64,000 bases of DNA from Geomonas diazotrophica (GCF_018919385.1 NZ_JAHLMF010000001.1:1-64000), one strand, 5' to 3'. Shown: positions 1 to 7,746, counted from the first letter of the stretch. Program-made: numbers and translations. Notes: generated by a model from the sequence alone, not told the origin.

Positions 1-58
1 CCTCCGGGCTCTTATACTGTTTCAGTAGGTCATCGATTACAGCAAGGTCAATGGTCAT
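1..58 (-). CDS. IS256-family transposase, N-terminus only (partial)
   Basis: The ATG at 58 on the minus strand is preceded by AAGGAG at 64-69, five bases upstream. The 19 visible codons read MTIDLAVIDDLLKQYKSPE. This matches the N-terminus of many IS256-family (mutator-type) DDE transposases, which begin with a short helix and a K-[SK]-P-E-D-L motif. The catalytic domain lies left of the window. Family assignment rests on this short stretch plus the IS256-like terminal sequence next to it. Confidence 0.6.
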   Translation of the reverse strand, partial: MTIDLAVIDDLLKQYKSPE

Positions 59-122
59 GGCAACTCCTTGGGGTAAGTGGATTTACCCCGAAATGACCAT
101 TTACACAAACCTTTTTACACCC
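1..122 (-). mobile_element. End of an IS256-type insertion sequence (runs off left edge)
   Basis: Read on the minus strand, the sequence just left of the truncated recombinase gene starts with GGGGTGTAAAAAGG and then TTTGTGTAAATGG, in the style of IS256-family ends (TTGTGTAAA core). A transposase-like start codon with a strong ribosome-binding site follows about 60 bases later. The outer tip lies at about 117-124, where the neighbouring recombinase frame abruptly ends. The other end of the element and the target duplication are outside the window, so the exact tip is an estimate. Confidence 0.6.
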
Positions 123-2394
123 CCAACCTGCACCGGACACAATTCTTGTTGCCTCCAGGCACTGGACCAAACTTTTGGTTTTTCTTTTCTTTTTTGTGTC
201 CTATTTCCGGCCCGCCCTCGTAGCACCGTGTCCCGGCGTTTGGGCAGAAACCAAACCCCACATTGTGCCAAGAAGGATACATTTGTTCTTCGATGGTGGA
301 GCGGAAAGTATTTTCGTCATTATAGACAGCTAAGCGTTTAGCGTCCTCCCACGCCTTATTTTCTAAACAGCGCCTCAATTCAGACTCTGCATTTTCGGCG
401 ACAACCAATGACTTTTCCGTTAGCAAGCTGGAGATTGCGGCCTCATTGAACTTCATGTAGTACAGCGTCATGATAATTGTTGAGTGCCCAGCTACGAGCT
501 TACTCAAGACCTCGATCGGGACACCTGCCTCCGCAAACGCTGTAAGGGTGGCAACCCTGAGTCCATGGATGTTGTAAAACGGGGTCTGCGGCCGTCCATC
601 AGGCTTCCTTTTTATGATGATCTGGACATCCTCCCCCTCTTCTCGCAGTTCCGCCTCGAGTTTTTCCATCAATTCAACCCAAAAGTCGTAACGCTGCCTA
701 TAGGTCGGTGGATGTTGACGACTCCCAGGGGAAGTAGGAGACCTGAAAAGATAAAAACGGTCAGGGACTTCCCGCAGCACGCGCTCAGTTGCCCTATACC
801 CGAAGACTGGCTCTGCTACAGCGGAAAAAGGTAAAGGTGCATCTACTGGGTTGTAAACACCCTGCCAAGCACGTAACTCGGAAAATAGCGCGATTACTTG
901 TTCGTTTTCCCAAGGAATGTCGTATCCTGCGTACTCACCATAGCGCTCCGTGTTACCTGATGTCTTGTTGGTGTTGATGTAAAAACCGACTAGTGGCCTC
1001 ACAGGTGTCCCCATGGCCTTCAGCACACCTTTGTTGTTCACTTTTATTGCAGGATCTTTTGTCCAATGACAAGCGCAGGAGTGGTCGTTTGGCTCCCAGC
1101 ATTTCAGCTGGTGATTATACCTTTTGATGTCACCCTCTCCACTGTCTAACATCATGACTTGAATCATCCTAACAGGAAGCTCCAACATGCTTAAAAAGGC
1201 GTAACTAAGCACTGGAACCCATTTTTTTTCAAGTATCCCCGTTTCAGGGTTCAACCAAAGAAAGTATTGATCATCAATACTTTTCGGAAATTCAAAGTCA
1301 TCGCGGGTAATAATTTCCCTAAGCTTTATCCTCCAGGCAGTGGGCAGGGGTCGTGATTGAGTCTCTGTTAAGCCATGATTAACCCAAGCCCCATCTAGTA
1401 CACTCATTTCCTTTGGAAGTATAAGTGGCTGCCCGAGAATAACAGCACCATCTTCAGATGTATCAGTTAAATAATTTGCTCTTATCCACTCAGTGAATTT
1501 CAACATTGTTAATACGATCTTTGCAGGCTCCTTTGCAAATTCTTGTTTTTTCCCTTTCATAAAATCTACAAATGAAGGATCCGTTTTTGTCGCCAACATA
1601 AATTGCTCGGGTGTACTGATTATGTCTATTGGATAGAGGATCAACCACTTCAGCAAATTAGCAAAAGACGTTTTCTGAAGGCGTGTATTGGACAATTGCT
1701 GTCCGTGCAACCACTCATTGAAATACAAAGCCCATTTTTCCGTCCCTTTTGGTGGATGGGAAAGCAAGAAGTTGGCGCCAGCCGATATTCCATCGTTCCT
1801 AGTTCTCGGCTGCTTGGTAGCAGCTTTATAAGCAGTGGTCTGTTGCAATCTATTAAAAGAATCAGCGACTTTATTTAAAGTTGATGTTTGTGTATCCGTA
1901 GCAAGAAGTTCTTTACGCCAGAACCCCAAATCATCTTTCCACGGCCGTATAGCCGAGTGAAACAATTCAGGTGTCATATTTTTAAAATCCGAAATTTCCA
2001 TACAATAATAAAGAGATATAATGATACGCGCGAAGAATGATTGAATTAAATTAATACGAGTCGTTTTTGGCCAATGCTCTTTCATATTCAGCCAAATTGG
2101 TTCAACACCTGGGATATCAGTAACACACTCGAATGACGGTGCTTTGTAGTTATTACGTTTCCGCCCGAGCTCGAGCATGAATGAACTCGGGAGCAGTACG
2201 CCAAGACTTTTAAATACTGAGAGCCGTCCGATGAGTGCATCATGGTCTTTGGTGTTGGATACAACATCTAACTTTTGCAGGACGTCCGCAATTTCCGCGT
2301 CGATCCCGTTACAGAAGGCGGACATTGTGCCGATATTTACTCGCACGCCGTTTATTTCGACAATCTGCGCCTCACCAAACATTATCACTCCCAC
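115..2394 (-). CDS. gmtZ: GmtZ-like large integrase, 3' end cut by an IS element
   Basis: A 759-residue protein starting at GTG 2394 or, more conventionally, ATG 2382. It overlaps the end of the upstream recombinase gene by 23 bases, so the two are translationally coupled. Near the C-terminus it has a recombinase-like H-G-L-R at about residue 617 and a Cys-rich tail (FCPNAGTRCYEGGPE, then GGNKNCVRCR) typical of large phage-integrase-like proteins of the gamma-mobile-trio GmtZ type. Family members continue past this CVRCR motif. Here the frame turns into the tip of the IS256-type element and stops three codons later. The body of the enzyme is intact and only the tail is missing. AT-rich compared with the chromosome. 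The Gmt assignment is from motif memory, not from a search. Confidence 0.6.
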   Translation of the reverse strand: MGVIMFGEAQIVEINGVRVNIGTMSAFCNGIDAEIADVLQKLDVVSNTKDHDALIGRLSVFKSLGVLLPSSFMLELGRKRNNYKAPSFECVTDIPGVEPIWLNMKEHWPKTTRINLIQSFFARIIISLYYCMEISDFKNMTPELFHSAIRPWKDDLGFWRKELLATDTQTSTLNKVADSFNRLQQTTAYKAATKQPRTRNDGISAGANFLLSHPPKGTEKWALYFNEWLHGQQLSNTRLQKTSFANLLKWLILYPIDIISTPEQFMLATKTDPSFVDFMKGKKQEFAKEPAKIVLTMLKFTEWIRANYLTDTSEDGAVILGQPLILPKEMSVLDGAWVNHGLTETQSRPLPTAWRIKLREIITRDDFEFPKSIDDQYFLWLNPETGILEKKWVPVLSYAFLSMLELPVRMIQVMMLDSGEGDIKRYNHQLKCWEPNDHSCACHWTKDPAIKVNNKGVLKAMGTPVRPLVGFYINTNKTSGNTERYGEYAGYDIPWENEQVIALFSELRAWQGVYNPVDAPLPFSAVAEPVFGYRATERVLREVPDRFYLFRSPTSPGSRQHPPTYRQRYDFWVELMEKLEAELREEGEDVQIIIKRKPDGRPQTPFYNIHGLRVATLTAFAEAGVPIEVLSKLVAGHSTIIMTLYYMKFNEAAISSLLTEKSLVVAENAESELRRCLENKAWEDAKRLAVYNDENTFRSTIEEQMYPSWHNVGFGFCPNAGTRCYEGGPEIGHKKEKKNQKFGPVPGGNKNCVRCRLGV

Positions 2395-3946
2395 CTAAAC
2401 ACGAATTTATTCCACTAAGGTCGAAATCAGAGACGTCTCCATTTTGAACCTTGTCTCTTGCTACAGTCAGGGCGTTGTTGACGCGTTTGAAATCGGCTGC
2501 AGTGTATGGCCCCTGGCTTAATACGGTGCGATGGCGCAAAGACTTTCGAATGACCTGTGGGTGCTGTGAGCTACGACTCAGGACCTGGCCAAAAAAGTGC
2601 CGGAGCCCGTGAGGAGTCGTACCGTCGTCTTTCTTCTTCAGGATCTCGATTCCCAGATCCTTGGATACCCTCCGCAGAGCCTTATCCCAAGCTTTATTGA
2701 ACGCTGTCATGGAATACGGCTCGCCAATTTTGCTGATTCCTGCGTTACGGTCTTCTCCGTTGGATACAAATAGAAAAGGATGGTCCGGCAGACCACGCTT
2801 ACGCCTCTCCTGCATCAAGCATTCGCGATAGGCCAGGTACCGGGTGTACAAGGTTGCAAACAAGGCTTCGGCGCCAGGATGGAGCCAAAAGACGGGGGCT
2901 GTGAACGATTTGTCGACGTCGAGATGCTTCCAACCGGCATGATAGGATCCGGAGGTATCGTCCTCGTTCCTGGGCAGTAGGCCCACACAGGCAAGGTATT
3001 CTCTCCTTGACATTTTCTGGCCTATAAAGTGTGTGTCAGCGTTGGCAGGATGCCGCAAAAACACCTTGCAAGAAAATCTACCTTCCGGGACGACGTCGTT
3101 GAACCAAAGGTGGTAAGGTTCGCTAATCCGGCACCCACCGAAGGCTTGCAGAAGGAAGATCATCTTCGCAGTAATATCTTCAAACTCTTCCGGTACTGTG
3201 GCTTTGGGCTTTTTGATAAAACCAACTCGCATCATGGAGGCAACAATTTCGGGGTCTGTGAATTTATAGGATTCCTTACTGAAGGGACTCGTTCCCATTG
3301 AATCGCCAAAGCAATAGAGTTCCTGGCTCTTAATCTGTTCAAACCTTCTCGCATCTTGTTGAATGTCTTTAAGGTGATGCATGAGGCTGATGTTCTTCAT
3401 TGCACAAGCCACGATGAGAAAACGTGTGGCTGCCTTCGGGTTTGTCGGGAAATTCAGCAGGGTGTTGTCGGCTACCGTGACGAGTGTACTTGAAGCGAAT
3501 TCGTTGCCTGTCCCTTGGGAATTGTTGTAAATCCACTGTAGAAATGACGTCAAAGATTCTACATAATTTTTTGCCTGTCTTGTGCTGGTTGAAAGCCAAT
3601 ATAGGTTGAGATGGTCAAGCTTGGTTTTAGGGTTAATCGTCCCGAACTGCAATGCCTCGCACCACAGCCTAAAAAGCGCTCTGTGGATGTTCGTCGGCGA
3701 CCAATTCTGGGCCTCTGTTTCAGCTTGCACAACAAAATCCCAAAATAAACCAAGTGACCTGGCGGTGGTCCGCCTCCACTGCAATGACATGTTTCTATGC
3801 GCGAGAAAATATTCATGGAGCTGAACGTGAGCCGCAATCTGACCGTCCTTTTGCCTCAGATACAAAACAGGTACGGCAAAACCAGGTGCAGTAGCCACCT
3901 CCTGAACTAAAATCGTGTGATGTAAACCATGTTGCCTATACTGCAT
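2372..3946 (-). CDS. gmtY: GmtY-like tyrosine recombinase
   Basis: A 524-residue site-specific tyrosine recombinase, first gene of the pair. The N-terminal half is the SAM-like DNA-binding region. The catalytic C-terminus shows an Arg in GGCRISEPYHLWF (about 275), then HGLRHFFG (H-x-x-R box, about 446) and a late His plus Tyr in LRHRTVLSQGPYTAADF. These fit the R-H-R-H-Y active site. The pairing of a ~520-residue recombinase with a coupled ~760-residue integrase resembles the gmtY-gmtZ core of gamma-mobile-trio elements, where a third gene (gmtX) is expected next to them. That gene would lie beyond the IS element, outside the window. Likely job: integration and excision of this island or of an element nested in it. 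Confidence 0.7.
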   Translation of the reverse strand: MQYRQHGLHHTILVQEVATAPGFAVPVLYLRQKDGQIAAHVQLHEYFLAHRNMSLQWRRTTARSLGLFWDFVVQAETEAQNWSPTNIHRALFRLWCEALQFGTINPKTKLDHLNLYWLSTSTRQAKNYVESLTSFLQWIYNNSQGTGNEFASSTLVTVADNTLLNFPTNPKAATRFLIVACAMKNISLMHHLKDIQQDARRFEQIKSQELYCFGDSMGTSPFSKESYKFTDPEIVASMMRVGFIKKPKATVPEEFEDITAKMIFLLQAFGGCRISEPYHLWFNDVVPEGRFSCKVFLRHPANADTHFIGQKMSRREYLACVGLLPRNEDDTSGSYHAGWKHLDVDKSFTAPVFWLHPGAEALFATLYTRYLAYRECLMQERRKRGLPDHPFLFVSNGEDRNAGISKIGEPYSMTAFNKAWDKALRRVSKDLGIEILKKKDDGTTPHGLRHFFGQVLSRSSQHPQVIRKSLRHRTVLSQGPYTAADFKRVNNALTVARDKVQNGDVSDFDLSGINSCLGGSDNVW

Positions 3947-3979
3947 TCATCACCCTTTTAAGAATTGATGACATGGCAA

Positions 3980-4294
3980 TCATTTTGGACATGCGATCTT
4001 CAATAACTGCCCAATATCCTTAAAGTTAGCTGGTCCAATCGCTACATACAAATTCGGATTATTCATCTCCAACCTCGCAGTACCCTTGTTGTACAAACTC
4101 CAGTCGTTAACTCCCAAAAGGTTCATAAATTGAATGATGTCATCGAGTGATGAATCAGAGACTATTCTTGCTTCCCCTGATTCCGGCTTTGATATGACTA
4201 TAGACAATCTCGTAAAACCTCCATTGCGCAGAAATCCTTTTAGATTGATAAAGTGGTTCGCGAAGCACCCGTCCGAATCATAGTGGACAGGCAA
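3980..4294 (-). CDS. Hypothetical protein upstream of the recombinase pair
   Basis: A 104-codon open frame ending 33 bases before the GmtY-like gene and on the same strand. The only start is TTG at 4294 with no convincing ribosome-binding site, so the true N-terminus is unsure. The product looks like a small alpha/beta protein (RLSIVISKPESG, then NPNLYVAIGPANF) with no recognisable family. Base composition matches the island. It could be a directionality factor or simply cargo. It may also be a gene remnant, as the region 4295-4388 holds nothing else. Confidence 0.35.
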   Translation of the reverse strand: MPVHYDSDGCFANHFINLKGFLRNGGFTRLSIVISKPESGEARIVSDSSLDDIIQFMNLLGVNDWSLYNKGTARLEMNNPNLYVAIGPANFKDIGQLLKIACPK

Positions 4295-4388
4295 GGGACG
4301 ACCGGGGAAGACTCTGACACAGTGACAGAAAGAAAGTGGTAGTCCCCTTGACTGGGAATAGCGGAATTGAGGCAGAAAGTGTTCGCAG

Positions 4389-5207
4389 TCAAATTACCAA
4401 AAACAGTTCTGGGTCGAAGCCTGGGTTTAATGCATTGGGGTAATAACCAAGGGGATTGCAGATGACCGCAGTCTGGTCTATGTGGTAACTCTGGCTGTCG
4501 TGCATATGCCCGTGAGCCCAGGCAACGGGCTGATATGCCAGAATTAGACTCGAGAGGTCGGTAAAGAACGCTGGGTTGAGGCTATCACCTTGGTACTGTT
4601 GAGGAACGCTACGTGGACTCGGCGCGTGATGAGTGACAATAAAGCACTTCTTGTTGCGGTTCTCATCGAGAGCTCCACGAATGAAGGCAATAGACTTCAG
4701 GTGGCGTTCGACAGTCATCTCAGGCGAAAGTTTGCGGAGAACGCCATCGGTCTCTGCATAGATCAGGCGGAAGTCGTTCATTTGAGACGAGGCTAGGGCC
4801 ATGGCCTTCGGGTCGCTGTCGTGAAAATCAGTCCACGCACAAGAGCAGATGAAGGTGACCTCGTCGATGGTGATGGCCTGATTGTCCAGATAGGCGATGT
4901 TCTCTGGTAAGTAGTGGCTACGCCAGAACTTCTCTTCCTGCCCCCAGATCCCTTTGGAACGGTAATACGAATGGTTCCCTGGGACTACGACAACCTGCCT
5001 GAAGCGTGGTGAAAGGAACGCAAACAGTAGGTGATAGGTGGTCTCCCACCTGCTGAATGTACCCATATCGCCGGCGCACACTAATACCGTATCCTTGTCG
5101 TCAGGGTGTATGGGTAAATAATGAAACAGGTGATCGCGAAAAAACGAAAGACCGCCGTCATTGGACCAAAACTCAGTGTGTAAATCGCTAATTATTCTAA
5201 CTTTCAT
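4389..5207 (-). CDS. Calcineurin-like metallophosphoesterase
   Basis: A 272-residue protein from ATG 5207 (MKVRIISDLHTEF). An upstream in-frame start would extend it into the preceding gene. All five metallophosphoesterase motifs are visible in order: D-x-H (SDLH), G-D (CAGDM), G-N-H (VPGNHSYY), a His (VTHHAP) and G-H-x-H (AHGHMH), so a dinuclear metal site is complete. The substrate cannot be told; relatives act on nucleotides, phosphoproteins or nucleic acids. The start overlaps the end of the upstream unknown gene by 11 bases, so they form one operon transcribed from the operator region near 5.6 kb. Such enzymes are frequent cargo of integrated elements and sometimes serve in phage defence. 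That role is only an inference here. Confidence 0.8.
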   Translation of the reverse strand: MKVRIISDLHTEFWSNDGGLSFFRDHLFHYLPIHPDDKDTVLVCAGDMGTFSRWETTYHLLFAFLSPRFRQVVVVPGNHSYYRSKGIWGQEEKFWRSHYLPENIAYLDNQAITIDEVTFICSCAWTDFHDSDPKAMALASSQMNDFRLIYAETDGVLRKLSPEMTVERHLKSIAFIRGALDENRNKKCFIVTHHAPSPRSVPQQYQGDSLNPAFFTDLSSLILAYQPVAWAHGHMHDSQSYHIDQTAVICNPLGYYPNALNPGFDPELFLVI

Positions 5208-5580
5208 CCATTGTCCGCCTTTCAAGACGCAACGAAGTAGACTCAATATTACTGCTCGTCACCTCATGTCTTAGATGAAGTGGTGGTGAACACTTACTAA
5301 ATCTGAGATAATGTCGAGCCATCTGCTCATTGACATGACCCAACAAAACACACGCTAAAATCCATTTTGGCTGTATCATCGTTATAACTCCCAATGATCC
5401 ATAGTTTGACCATTCCCTAAGCTCTTTAGCACCAGAAGGCAGGAAAAAAACTTCACCGTAGCCTCGGGGGGTAACTTCCGCTAAGACAAAACAAGGCGGT
5501 TTTTTTGCGCGAGTAGTGCTCATAATGTCATCCGCAACAGGGTAGATTGCCCCCTTCATTAATCCTGTGGTTATCGGCAT
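5197..5580 (-). CDS. Unknown protein, first gene of the metallophosphoesterase operon
   Basis: A 127-residue protein if started at ATG 5580 (MPITTGLMKGAIYP). A longer start at 5640 would give 147 residues, but it would place the start codon upstream of the predicted transcription start and inside an operator, so 5580 is preferred. No family is recognised. It has a compact beta-rich middle (FVLAEVTPRGYGEVFFLPSG), a hydrophobic helix (PKWILACVLLGHV) and a charged tail. Its stop overlaps the start of the metallophosphoesterase gene by 11 bases, which suggests coupled translation and a shared task. It might be a partner, sensor or immunity-type protein for the enzyme. Confidence 0.5.
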   Translation of the reverse strand: MPITTGLMKGAIYPVADDIMSTTRAKKPPCFVLAEVTPRGYGEVFFLPSGAKELREWSNYGSLGVITMIQPKWILACVLLGHVNEQMARHYLRFSKCSPPLHLRHEVTSSNIESTSLRLERRTMDES

Positions 5581-5591
5581 GCCCCGAGTCC

Positions 5592-5650
5592 GTTTACCAT
5601 TTTGGTAAACATGCGTGACATGATAAAATACGTATACCATTTTGGCAAGC
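5592..5650. promoter_or_regulatory. Divergent interleaved promoters with two palindromic operators
   Basis: Operator 1 is a perfect palindrome, GTTTACCA-TTT-TGGTAAAC (5592-5610). Operator 2, GTATACCA-TTT-TGGCAAGC (5632-5650), keeps the ACCA-TTT-TGG core 40 bases away, about four helical turns. Plus-strand promoter: TTGGTA 5602-5607, 16-base spacer, TAAAAT 5624-5629. Minus-strand promoter: TTGCCA (complement of 5643-5648), 17-base spacer, TATCAT (complement of 5620-5625). Each -35 box lies in one operator and the -10 boxes overlap. One repressor, most simply the HTH-HNH protein encoded just to the right, could switch both transcripts. Confidence 0.65.
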
Positions 5651-5675
5651 GAAATGTTATAAAAAAAAGACGGGG

Positions 5676-6209
5676 GTGGACGTGACAAACTGGATTGAAG
5701 AGTCGGCACACGATTGGTCAGCATTGCTGGATGAGCTAAAAAAGAGAGAGGAAATTTCAAGCGACGCTAAACTGGCAGACACCCTAGGGGTTACTCGAGG
5801 GTATCTTTGCTCTGTGCGGAAAGGAAGGAAAAATATATCCGTGGAGCTTGCTGAAACAATACTGGTTCGTTTGGGGGAAACACCTGATATTTCTACCATT
5901 AGACAACTGTTCCTACCGACCAAGGTGCGAAAGCGTGTGCCCATGCATGAAAATCAAAGTTGCTTTCAAGATTATGCTAAACAGAGGTCCGCGGGACACT
6001 GCGAATTATGTGGCATGAAAGCCCCATTCAACCACCCTGACGGTTCTCCGTACCTTGAGGCCCACTTTATTGTCCCTTTTACCGATGGTGGTACCGATAC
6101 GCTTGAAAATTGTGTTGCGCTCTGTCCCAACTGCCATCGAAAACTACACGTGTGTCCGACGAAGGATGATATACAAAAATTACAACGGATAGCAACCAGA
6201 AGAGATTAG
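5676..6209 (+). CDS. HTH (XRE/Cro-like) - HNH endonuclease-like fusion protein
   Basis: A 177-residue protein starting at GTG 5676 (a second GTG at 5682 is possible). Residues ~20-70 form a helix-turn-helix of the Cro/XRE type (DAKLADTLGVTRGYLCSVRKG), with a Q/R-rich recognition helix. Residues ~105-165 form an HNH domain with two zinc-type CxxC pairs (CELCGMKAP and CPNCHRKLH) and the core EAHFIVPFTDGG, followed by N-C-V-A-L. The usual H-H pair of HNH enzymes is A-H here, so nuclease activity is not certain. It lies directly downstream of the paired operators and faces the unknown/metallophosphoesterase operon, so autoregulation and control of that operon are likely. The stop codon abuts a MITE-like repeat. 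Confidence 0.75.
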   Translation: MDVTNWIEESAHDWSALLDELKKREEISSDAKLADTLGVTRGYLCSVRKGRKNISVELAETILVRLGETPDISTIRQLFLPTKVRKRVPMHENQSCFQDYAKQRSAGHCELCGMKAPFNHPDGSPYLEAHFIVPFTDGGTDTLENCVALCPNCHRKLHVCPTKDDIQKLQRIATRRD

Positions 6210-6358
6210 CAGGATGTTGAAAAACAATTTTGAGGCCTCAAAAATGGATATTCGAGGGGTTCTGTCTCCCCCCATCAAGGCTTAAAAACTGCTTACAGCC
6301 ATTTACGAGAACCGGGCCCGTCAGCATTTCCACTCAGCGAGAGATTTTCAGCAGCCTG
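6210..6358. repeat. MITE-like element with 16-bp terminal inverted repeats
   Basis: CAGGATGTTGAAAAAC (6210-6225) and the complement of 6343-6358, CAGGCTGCTGAAAATC, agree at 13 of 16 positions. They bound a 149-base stretch without a gene. The CAGGnTGnTGAAAA tip is common at the ends of DDE-type insertion sequences, so this is probably a non-autonomous derivative. It starts one base after the stop codon of the HTH-HNH gene. Confidence 0.5.
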
Positions 6359-6384
6359 TTTGAGTAAGTGATTGAGGAGTGGCA

Positions 6385-6927
6385 ATGCCGTACAAGGACA
6401 GTGACAAACAGCGCATTTTTTGCAGAGACCACTTACGGCAAAAAAAACTTCAGAACCCAAAGTGGCACCAAGAGTTGAAAAGAAGGTGCAAAATGAAACG
6501 TGATACAATTATTGACATCATTAACCACATAAAAAGCAACAGAGGTTGTCTTCTCTGTGAAGAAGATGATCCTGCAAAATTGCAATTTCATCACGTTATA
6601 CCACAAATGAAAGTAGCATCTGTAGCAAACCTGGTTTCACGTCGGAGCAAACTTATCGTAGTGTTGAAAGAGATAGACAAATGTGTATGTGTATGTACTG
6701 GGTGTCACCGTACACTTCAGTCACACGTTGAATTCATACTTGACAATGTAAGAGCTGAAAAGTGGTGTAAAGATTGGGGGGTAAGCGAAGCACTTGAATG
6801 GGCACAACGCCACCCTCAGGACCGAATAGTAAAAAGAAACTTCTTCGAAATAATTAAAGCGGTAATAAGGAATTCTCAGATGCAGGATGTGGAAAAATTC
6901 ACCACATTGCCTTTTAATAAAAAATAA
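6385..6927 (+). CDS. HNH-type zinc protein, probable nuclease-like cargo
   Basis: A 180-residue basic protein from ATG 6385 with GAGGAG just upstream; GTG 6379 is an alternative. The core reads CLLCEEDDPAKLQFHHVIP, then CVCVCTGCHRTLQSH. This is a CxxC, an H-H dyad in the FHH position and a second C-x-x-C-H, the layout of HNH/treble-clef nucleases. The Lys/Arg-rich N-terminus could bind nucleic acid. It is not similar in detail to the HTH-HNH protein before it, so the island carries two different HNH-type proteins within 1.5 kb. Codon use is AT-rich. Function beyond nucleic-acid binding or cleavage cannot be stated. Confidence 0.55.
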   Translation: MPYKDSDKQRIFCRDHLRQKKLQNPKWHQELKRRCKMKRDTIIDIINHIKSNRGCLLCEEDDPAKLQFHHVIPQMKVASVANLVSRRSKLIVVLKEIDKCVCVCTGCHRTLQSHVEFILDNVRAEKWCKDWGVSEALEWAQRHPQDRIVKRNFFEIIKAVIRNSQMQDVEKFTTLPFNKK

Positions 6928-7003
6928 GAGGACGGCATCATTCACCTTTGAGTACGGGGAAGTTCTGTCAGCTTTAAATCGCGGAAAAACGAGAGGAGGC
7001 CCT

Positions 7004-7333
7004 GTGAATGCCAGAGTATTTTTATCAAGAAGGAATCTTCTCACGCTCTTGTCAAAGCTTGATCGGAGGATCGCTGGGCAGCAGACCGCATGCACGATAA
7101 TTAAAAACGACAAGACCCATCCCGTCTACCCTCAAACTATGCGGTCAATTGAGGTGGTGGCCGTGGAGGATGAGGATTACTACTTTGAACGGACTCCTGG
7201 CCCTGTCCATGATTCAGACACCCCCAATCGGGAATTGGCACAGGCCATTTTGAAGCTCAAGGGTCGTGAGTATCTTAACGAAAAAGAGTTCTCAATAGTG
7301 AATGAGTTCCTCTCAAAGTACGACTTGTGCTGA
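7004..7333 (+). CDS. Hypothetical protein (island cargo)
   Basis: A 109-residue protein from GTG 7004, chosen because AGAGGAGG lies about 8 bases upstream; a longer frame to 6887 would overlap the preceding gene and lacks such a site. The N-terminal helix (RRNLLTLLSKLDRR) is followed by a small beta region (TIIKND, IEVVAVEDEDYYFERTPG) and a C-terminal helix with conserved-looking aromatic residues. No family is recognised. It follows the HNH-type gene by 76 bases on the same strand and may be cotranscribed. Confidence 0.55.
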   Translation: MNARVFLSRRNLLTLLSKLDRRIAGQQTACTIIKNDKTHPVYPQTMRSIEVVAVEDEDYYFERTPGPVHDSDTPNRELAQAILKLKGREYLNEKEFSIVNEFLSKYDLC

Positions 7334-7451
7334 ACGGTATTAGGTTGCTAAATGGCCTAATTCTTACCAATCTTATTGAAGTAGCTCTATCTTTATTTGG
7401 GGTTTTGAGTGCGAATTTAAATACGCTAAAGATAATGTTGAGGGGAAAGAT

Positions 7452-7676
7452 ATGAAGGACGTAATCGAGACCACAACCTTCACGGCAAACGAACTTGAAA
7501 AGATGATAAATGATTATGTTGATTACTGGGAGGACCCATTTGGTAAGGGTGATAATGATATTACTGCAGCTAATGCCTTGCCAAAGTCCGCTCTTCCAAT
7601 TGCGAAGCAGTTGTTAACGATTCTCAGGAATTCAGAAGTGAAAGGTGAACGAATCGCGGCTGTAAAAAAAAGCTGA
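7452..7676 (+). CDS. Small hypothetical protein at the island edge
   Basis: A 74-residue acidic, mostly helical protein from ATG 7452 with GAGGGGAAAGAT directly upstream. It resembles small single-domain helical proteins seen near attachment sites, such as regulators or excision factors, but no HTH motif is evident and no family is recognised. It is the last gene before the tRNA-Asn fragment that marks the island boundary. The stretch 7334-7451 before it shows no gene. Confidence 0.5.
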   Translation: MKDVIETTTFTANELEKMINDYVDYWEDPFGKGDNDITAANALPKSALPIAKQLLTILRNSEVKGERIAAVKKS

Positions 7677-7746
7677 TCCTGAGAATCGGGGATAGACGCT
7701 ATCGACGCGGTAACAGTCGGTAACTTTTTTTAGGGTATGAAAAGAT

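Noticed and set aside
5581-5640. Longer start (ATG 5640) for the unknown gene of the metallophosphoesterase operon
   Set aside because: It lies in operator 2, upstream of the predicted -10 box, so it would not be transcribed from that promoter.
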